50,265 nucleotides of DNA from SAR116 cluster bacterium AG-426-B08 (GTDB lineage: Bacteria > Pseudomonadota > Alphaproteobacteria > Puniceispirillales > Marisalimonadaceae): the NCBI GenBank assembly GCA_003213175.1, contig QCNN01000007.1, positions 1-50,265 on the forward strand, in the 5' to 3' direction. Positions within the stretch are counted from its first letter, which is position 1. Each line of letters starts with the position of its first letter. Below, one piece after another: positions 45,625 to 50,265 of this stretch. The notes under the pieces were generated by a model. That model saw only the letters and a list, made by a program, of their open reading frames with translations, was not told where the DNA came from and searched no databases. Position numbers and translations under genes: made by a program.

Positions 45625-46138
45625 ATGCCAGAGCTTATTATTATGAGGCATGCAAAATCTGATTGGAACTCATATGAATCCGATTTTAATAGAGGGTTAA
45701 ATAATAGAGGATACAAGAACTGCCAAATAATATCTCATGAATTAAAAAAACTAATTAATATTCCAGGAAAGTTTCTAGTTTCTCCAGCGAAAAGAGCACA
45801 ATTAACTTTTGAAGAAATTTTTTTTTTCATGGTTCAAAGATAATCAATTATCAAATTTTTTAGAAATAGAAGATGAATTGTATGGAGGTTCAATTAAAAA
45901 AATTATTGAGAGTATGAAAAGGAATTTTTCTGGAATTGAAACTTGTGTTGTTATAGGTCATAATCCTATTTTAAATGAATTATTACATAATATTTCTTCT
46001 TTCAATAAAAACTTAATACCTAATAATCTTGTGACTTGTGGGTGTATAAAAATTAATTACAAAAATTATTTTTATGACCAAAATAATTTTATTGATGGTT
46101 CAGTTTCTGAATATATATATCCAAAAAAATTCACGTAA
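45625..46138 (+). pseudogene. sixA: SixA-type phosphohistidine phosphatase, broken by a T10-run indel
   Basis: The first frame stops at 45841-45843 after 72 residues; a second frame then runs to 46138. Removing one T from the T10 run at 45818-45827 joins them as about 170 residues reading EEIFFSWFKDNQL. The RHG motif is IIMRHAKSDW at 6-15, SPAKRAQLT is near 52, and VVIGHNPILNELLH is near 112. It should remove phosphate from histidine phosphotransfer domains. The remainder is intact, so a homopolymer sequencing error is as likely as real loss. Confidence 0.78.
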
Positions 46139-46160
46139 TATTTGTCATTTATTTCATAAA

Positions 46161-46958
46161 TTATGTATTTTTGTAATTTGGTTTTCTTTTTTGAATTAAA
46201 GCTTCAATTGCTTCCTTATGGTCTGTAGTCATTTGTAAAAGTGTTTGTTGACTAGCAGCCATCTCTAGAGCAGTAGATAAGTTTGTATTTTGAGTTAATC
46301 TTAACAATCTTTTTGCCCTTCTTATTGACTGTGGGGGGTTTTGAACAATTTTATCAGCCAAATCGAATGCAGTTTTCAATAAATGTTCATTTGGGACAAC
46401 TTGAGATACTAATCCCCAGTCTAATGCCTTTTTCGCATTTAAAACTTCACATGTTAATATCATTTCGGTTGCTCTTGATAAACCTATAATTTTTGGTAAA
46501 AACCAGGAACCGCCATCTCCAGGGATAATTCCAATTCTTAAAAAACTTTCTGAGAACTTTGCATCTTCAGAAGCAATTCTTATATCACACATAGTACACA
46601 AATCATTTCCAGCTCCAATGGCATGTCCATTTACTGCCGCAATAATGGGGACATCAATCTTATTAAAAGTCATGGGAATTTTTTGAATACCATTCCTGTA
46701 CCAATTTTCTATGTCTCTTAATGACATTTTATTATCTTCTGTCATATCATTTATTTCGTGAAGGTTGCCTCCAGAAGAAAAACTTTTGCCTGCACCAGTT
46801 AGAATGGCGCATGAGATATTTTCATTATTATCTACATCCTCTAATATTTTTACCAATTCGTTTATGATGTCTGGACTAAGTGCATTTCGTGTATCTTCTC
46901 TGTTAAGCGTTATTAAACAAATATTTCCTCTTTCTTCATATAAAACAGATTTAGTCAT
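46161..46958 (-). CDS. Enoyl-CoA hydratase/isomerase family protein
   Basis: 265 residues, crotonase fold. The oxyanion-hole segments are SFSSGGNLHEIND near residue 59 and AAVNGHAIGAGNDLCTMCD near 108. FSESFLRIGIIPGDGGSWFL at about 136-155 places Glu and Asp at the active site, and RRAKRLLR follows. It hydrates or isomerises enoyl-CoA in beta-oxidation. GGAGTGAATTT precedes the ATG. It lies downstream of two acyl-CoA dehydrogenase genes on the same strand, so they are probably one operon. Confidence 0.88.
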   Translation of the reverse strand: MTKSVLYEERGNICLITLNREDTRNALSPDIINELVKILEDVDNNENISCAILTGAGKSFSSGGNLHEINDMTEDNKMSLRDIENWYRNGIQKIPMTFNKIDVPIIAAVNGHAIGAGNDLCTMCDIRIASEDAKFSESFLRIGIIPGDGGSWFLPKIIGLSRATEMILTCEVLNAKKALDWGLVSQVVPNEHLLKTAFDLADKIVQNPPQSIRRAKRLLRLTQNTNLSTALEMAASQQTLLQMTTDHKEAIEALIQKRKPNYKNT

Positions 46959-46983
46959 AAATTCACTCCAACAAAACTTGATA

Positions 46984-48024
46984 TTAATGATTTAAAAATT
47001 CCCATAAATTTTTATTTTGTTTTAAAAAATAATTCCCAAGACTATTTTGCCATTGAATTTCGGTTCCAAAATCATTTCTCCAACTATTAAGGTTTTTAGT
47101 AAAATAGCTTAGATCATATTCTTTTGTAAAACCCATGGCTCCATGGACCTGGTGGGATAACGCTATCACTTTTCCAGATGCCATCCCAGTTCTAATTTTT
47201 GCTATAGCTGTTTTTATATCATTTGAAAAATTTTCATCTCGGTTAGTCTCAATATTATTTGAACTTTCTAAAACAGAAATTGAAGCTCCGCTTGCCGCGA
47301 TTTCAAGAGAAATTTCACTTATGTGATTTTGAATCATTTGAAATTTTGACAAAGATCTTCCAAATTGTTTTCTATTCGAACAATAGTCAATACAAAGTTG
47401 TAGGATTTTTTCCATTGCTCCTGTTGCTTGAATAGATTTGAGATTTGCAAGTATGTTTAAGAAATTCATTTCTTTTGGAAATTTCTCTTTAAATAAAATA
47501 TTTTCATTTTTAACCTCTAGATCATAACGCGGTTCAGCTAAAAAATTGTGTATCTGTTTTAAATAACTATTTTTGTTTTCAAAAAATATTAGATAATCAT
47601 CGTCATTATATCTAACTTTAGCCATAACTTTATTTGTAAAATTTAAATATGGTATAGATTTTAATAATCCTGAAACTCTATTATCTTTAATAATCACACC
47701 ATTTTCTTCATAACAAATTGAAATAAAATCATCTGTCGGTTTTGTATCAAAAACAGAAAAAAAATAGTTACAAATTATTGTCTCTACAAATGGTATTGGA
47801 ACGCCAAAAAATGCTGACAATTTTATCAAAGGAATAATCTCAACCAAGTTCATTCCAGCCCCGCCTAGTTTTTCTTTTACAGCTATTTTAGTCAAATGAC
47901 TTTCACGAATCTCTTTTATTAATGTGTCATGATTTTTTTCAGGATCTAATCTAGTTTTATGATCGATATTTTTTGCAAAAATTCTTTCAGATACATCTAA
48001 AATAAACTGGATTTCTTCTTTCAT
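46984..48024 (-). CDS. Acyl-CoA dehydrogenase family protein, probable non-catalytic partner subunit
   Basis: 346 residues, shorter than a usual ~380. The N-terminal half is divergent (KLGGAGMNLVEIIPLIKLSA). The C-terminal domain is typical: CSNRKQFGRSLSKFQMIQNH near residue 218 and QVHGAMGFTKEYDLSYFTKN near 292, ending WRNDFGTE. The segment TGAMEKILQLC lacks a clear catalytic glutamate. It overlaps its partner at 48021 by ATGA. This fits the beta-type subunit of heteromeric acyl-CoA dehydrogenases known from steroid side-chain degradation. Confidence 0.8.
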   Translation of the reverse strand: MKEEIQFILDVSERIFAKNIDHKTRLDPEKNHDTLIKEIRESHLTKIAVKEKLGGAGMNLVEIIPLIKLSAFFGVPIPFVETIICNYFFSVFDTKPTDDFISICYEENGVIIKDNRVSGLLKSIPYLNFTNKVMAKVRYNDDDYLIFFENKNSYLKQIHNFLAEPRYDLEVKNENILFKEKFPKEMNFLNILANLKSIQATGAMEKILQLCIDYCSNRKQFGRSLSKFQMIQNHISEISLEIAASGASISVLESSNNIETNRDENFSNDIKTAIAKIRTGMASGKVIALSHQVHGAMGFTKEYDLSYFTKNLNSWRNDFGTEIQWQNSLGNYFLKQNKNLWEFLNH

Positions 48025-49175
48025 CTTAACCCAAGTTTTTTTGCGATTATACCTCTCATAATTTCTGAAGTACCACCTCTTAGTGAATTAGAAGGTATTT
48101 TGAGTGTTGCATCCTCAAACAAACTTTTTAAACTAGGTGACCAAGTTTGGATTGGAATTAAATTTGACATTTCTCGAATAATTTCTATAAGTTTTTTTTC
48201 AAAATTATTACCAGCCTCTTTAACAAATGCAGCTTGTATTTCTGGCGAGTGTTTTTTTTCTATCATTGAAGCTATTGAAAAACTCATTATTCTTAAACTT
48301 TGCAATTCAGCAATTATTTTTCCAAGGGATAAAGTACTGAATTCAGACATTTTTGATTTAAATTCATTTAAAAAATTATCCAACAAAACAAAATGAGACA
48401 GAAATCTCTCAGGACCAGATCTTTCAAGGGCTAACTCTCCTACAACTTGTTCCCATCCTTTACCCTCAGACCCTAATAGTGAATCTTTATCTAAAACAAC
48501 ATCGTCAAAAACTGTCTCATTAAAATGTTTCTGACCAGTCATATCTTCAATCCCATTAATTTCTATACCAGGTAAACTTAAATCAACTAAAAATTGAGAT
48601 AACCCTGAATGTCGATTGTTATCAACCTGTTTAGTTGTTCTTGCAAGAACTATCATGTAATGAGCTAAATGCGCTCCAGTTGACCAAATTTTTCTTCCAT
48701 TCAGTTTCCATCCATTTGTTGTTTTTTTTGCAAATGTTTTTACAGAAGCTAAATCTGAACCTGAGTCAGGTTCACTCATTCCTATTGCAAAAAAACATTC
48801 TCCAGAGGTAATTTTTGGAATGATATTTTTTTTTTGATCTTCTGTACCATATCTGATTATTTGGGAACCACTTTGTCTGTCGGCTATCCAGTGAGCAGCT
48901 ACTGGGGCTCCTGAAACTAATAGTTCTTCTGTGACTATATATCTCTCTAACATTGATTTCTGATGGCCTCCATATTTTTTCGGAAATGACATTCCTAACC
49001 AACCTTGATCTCCAAGTTTTTTACTAAAGGATGGATTTGTGCTAAAAACCCAAGCATCTGGAGACGGTGTAATTTTATCTTCTTTAAAAGTTTTTTTTAT
49101 GAAATTCCTGACCCTTAATCTTAAATCTTTTAGATCTTTTGTTTCTTCTTCAAATGGAAAGTTAAATTGAGACAT
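48021..49175 (-). CDS. Acyl-CoA dehydrogenase, probable catalytic subunit
   Basis: 384 residues. The N-terminal helical domain has GDQGWLGMSFPKKYGGHQKS near residue 54. The beta domain has FFAIGMSEPDSGSDLASVKT near 129 and KLNGRKIWSTGAHLAHYMIV near 153. ELALERSGPERFLSHF near 249 places the ER base as in isovaleryl- and steroid-type enzymes. The C-terminal NSLRGGTSEIMRGIIAKKL binds FAD. It is first of the acyl-CoA operon and overlaps the partner start (ATGA). Together they likely form an alpha2beta2 enzyme. Confidence 0.87.
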   Translation of the reverse strand: MSQFNFPFEEETKDLKDLRLRVRNFIKKTFKEDKITPSPDAWVFSTNPSFSKKLGDQGWLGMSFPKKYGGHQKSMLERYIVTEELLVSGAPVAAHWIADRQSGSQIIRYGTEDQKKNIIPKITSGECFFAIGMSEPDSGSDLASVKTFAKKTTNGWKLNGRKIWSTGAHLAHYMIVLARTTKQVDNNRHSGLSQFLVDLSLPGIEINGIEDMTGQKHFNETVFDDVVLDKDSLLGSEGKGWEQVVGELALERSGPERFLSHFVLLDNFLNEFKSKMSEFSTLSLGKIIAELQSLRIMSFSIASMIEKKHSPEIQAAFVKEAGNNFEKKLIEIIREMSNLIPIQTWSPSLKSLFEDATLKIPSNSLRGGTSEIMRGIIAKKLGLR

Positions 49176-49262
49176 ATTTCACTTTAATTATAAATTAATA
49201 ATTAAATATAACTAGATTTAATTTTTTTCCTATGATTATATTTTAAAATTAAAGAGGAAAAA

Positions 49263-49916
49263 TTGTCTAAACTATCTCTAGAAAATAAAATTAGACTTGA
49301 GAAATTAGCCACGCCTACTATTGCAAATGTTTTGGATGATTTAGGGTTTGCAGGAATCATGAATGGGCTTCAACCAGCTGGATTAGGAATGAGGGTAGTT
49401 GGACAAGCTATAACTGTTCAAGAGATAACAGGGCCTTATGGATCTTTCTCTGTAGAAGATTTTAAAGTTGGGCATATGATAGATGCTGCTTCAACTGGTG
49501 AAGTAATTGTTGTTGCAAATAATGGTGCTGAAGTATCTACGTGGGGAGGAATGGCTTCCTATTCAGCAAAGTTAAAAGGTATTGGTGGATTAGTTGTCGA
49601 TGGAGGTATTAGAGATAGGGAAGAAATTATTAAATTTGAATTTCCTGCTTTTTCTAGGCATATGGTTCCAACCCCCGGCAAAAAAAGAATTAAAGTTTTA
49701 TCAATTGGAGAACCTATTATTTGCGCAAGTGTAAAAGTTAGGACAGGTGACATCATTGTTGCTGACGGAACTGGTGTATTATGCATACCTATTGAACATT
49801 TAGATGTAGTGATAAATGACGCTGAAAAATATACTAGTGATGATAATCAAGCAATGTCAGAAATGAAACAAGGGTTAACATTCATTGAAGCTTTGAAAAA
49901 GTTTAAGAAAATTTAA
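49263..49916 (+). CDS. RraA-family protein (HMG/CHA aldolase-like, DlpA type)
   Basis: 217 residues. TIANVLDDLGFAGIMNGL lies near residue 17, and GVRVxGxA-like GMRVVGQAITVQ near 42. GHMIDAASTGEVIVVANNG supplies the phosphate-side glycine turn, and GGLVVDGGIRDREEI carries the Arg/Asp metal site near 110-125. Relatives are Mg2+-dependent aldolases or decarboxylases, not true RNase E inhibitors. The start is TTG at 49263, supported by AGAGGA upstream. It converges on a four-carbon sugar-acid kinase by a 14-base overlap. Confidence 0.85.
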   Translation: MSKLSLENKIRLEKLATPTIANVLDDLGFAGIMNGLQPAGLGMRVVGQAITVQEITGPYGSFSVEDFKVGHMIDAASTGEVIVVANNGAEVSTWGGMASYSAKLKGIGGLVVDGGIRDREEIIKFEFPAFSRHMVPTPGKKRIKVLSIGEPIICASVKVRTGDIIVADGTGVLCIPIEHLDVVINDAEKYTSDDNQAMSEMKQGLTFIEALKKFKKI

Positions 49917-50265
49917 TTTTTATAATAATTTTAATGCCCTTGAAAAAAAATCTTTTTTGACCAAAGTTTCCTGATTTAAGAGCAATTTTTACAGACCTGT
50001 TCGGATCCCACATTGTTGGAACTCCTGCAGAAATTTCTTCACCAATTTGTAGTTCTTTAATTCCAAGTCCTTTGACAACAGCTCCAGAAGTTTCTCCACC
50101 TGCTACTACAATTTTTTTAAAATTTTCTTTATATAACCTAAAAACAAGTACTTGGAAAAAATTTTCTATTTTCTTTGCTATGAACTCTTGGCCAAATTTT
50201 TTTTGGCTTTTTTTAACCTCTTCAGGTTCCGAAGAGCTATATAACATAGGATTTCTTTTTTTATT
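49903..50265 (-). CDS. Four-carbon acid sugar kinase (OtnK/DUF1537), C-terminal part, cut by window edge
   Basis: The frame stays open to the right window edge, so the N-terminal substrate domain lies beyond it. Residues visible are the nucleotide-binding domain: KIVVAGGETSGAVVKGLGI, ELQIGEEISAGVPTMW and ALKSGNFGQKRFF, characteristic of the family that phosphorylates erythronate or threonate-type acids. It lies opposite the RraA-family gene; a sugar-acid theme recurs in the window. Its product overlaps that gene's end by 14 bases. Confidence 0.85.
   Translation of the reverse strand, partial: NKKRNPMLYSSSEPEEVKKSQKKFGQEFIAKKIENFFQVLVFRLYKENFKKIVVAGGETSGAVVKGLGIKELQIGEEISAGVPTMWDPNRSVKIALKSGNFGQKRFFFKGIKIIIKIKFS

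Noticed and set aside
45809-46138. Separate small gene starting at 45809
   Set aside because: It is the second half of sixA in a shifted frame; GHNP and the length match only when joined to the RHAKSDW half.
1-50265. tRNA, rRNA, CRISPR arrays, insertion sequences or prophage genes
   Set aside because: No transposase or integrase genes, spaced direct repeats or RNA cloverleaf candidates were found by reading; gaps are too short and AT-rich to hide them easily.

Overview
This 50 kb window is very AT-rich and densely coded. Intergenic gaps are at most about 250 bases, many start/stop codons overlap, and I see no rRNA, tRNA, CRISPR array or insertion sequence. The gene content points to a streamlined, heterotrophic marine alphaproteobacterium of the SAR11 or AEGEAN-169/HIMB59 kind: Pal lipoprotein, tungstate ABC transporter, tartrate/lactate/fuconate-type sugar-acid enzymes, CaiB and acyl-CoA dehydrogenases, urease and UV-repair enzymes. 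That lineage is an inference from composition and content, not a phylogenetic placement.

Layout. 1-4.2 kb: end of a flippase-like membrane protein, an SGNH-type acyltransferase, and metY facing a divergent Lrp-type regulator. 4.2-6.5 kb: tungstate importer tupBCA. 6.5-8.2 kb: GMC oxidoreductase. 8.4-12.2 kb: a tightly overlapping five-gene run with a glycosyltransferase, an unknown protein, a spore-photoproduct-lyase-like radical SAM enzyme, an SDR and a secreted rhodanese. 12.2-13 kb: pal and a small unknown protein. 13.2-19.4 kb: a regulator and sugar-acid/hydroxy-acid genes (SDR, tartrate/D-malate dehydrogenase, NIPSNAP, LldD-type oxidase, L-fuconate dehydratase, esterase). 19.5-29.4 kb: a mixed set with an ArsP_2/Mn-type exporter, GAF protein, haloalkane dehalogenase, GT4, GST, glycerate 2-kinase, enoyl-CoA hydratase, lytic transglycosylase, nitroreductase and MFS. 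29.4-34.2 kb: complete urease operon ureDABCEFG on the minus strand. 34.4-37.2 kb, divergent from urease: a polar amino-acid-type ABC importer without an ATPase gene, a strong hairpin terminator, and a DUF1989 (urea-carboxylase-associated) protein. 37.2-39.4 kb: a metallo-beta-lactamase-fold hydrolase coupled to a photolyase whose domain order looks inverted. 39.5-49.2 kb: acyl-CoA metabolism (CaiB, MFS, gate-domain membrane protein, SDR, esterase, thiolase, SixA, enoyl-CoA hydratase, two paired acyl-CoA dehydrogenases). 49.2 kb to the end: an RraA-family protein and the end of a four-carbon sugar-acid kinase.

Three genes between 34.5 and 45.8 kb (ABC permease, DUF1989 protein, SixA) each carry a one-base indel that, once corrected, restores a full-length family member. 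This is either assembly error or recent decay.

The most interesting items are the SPL-like operon with its unrecognised partner protein, the apparently permuted photolyase, the urease/ABC/DUF1989 nitrogen block with a hairpin pressed against the true DUF1989 start, and the likely heteromeric acyl-CoA dehydrogenase pair.
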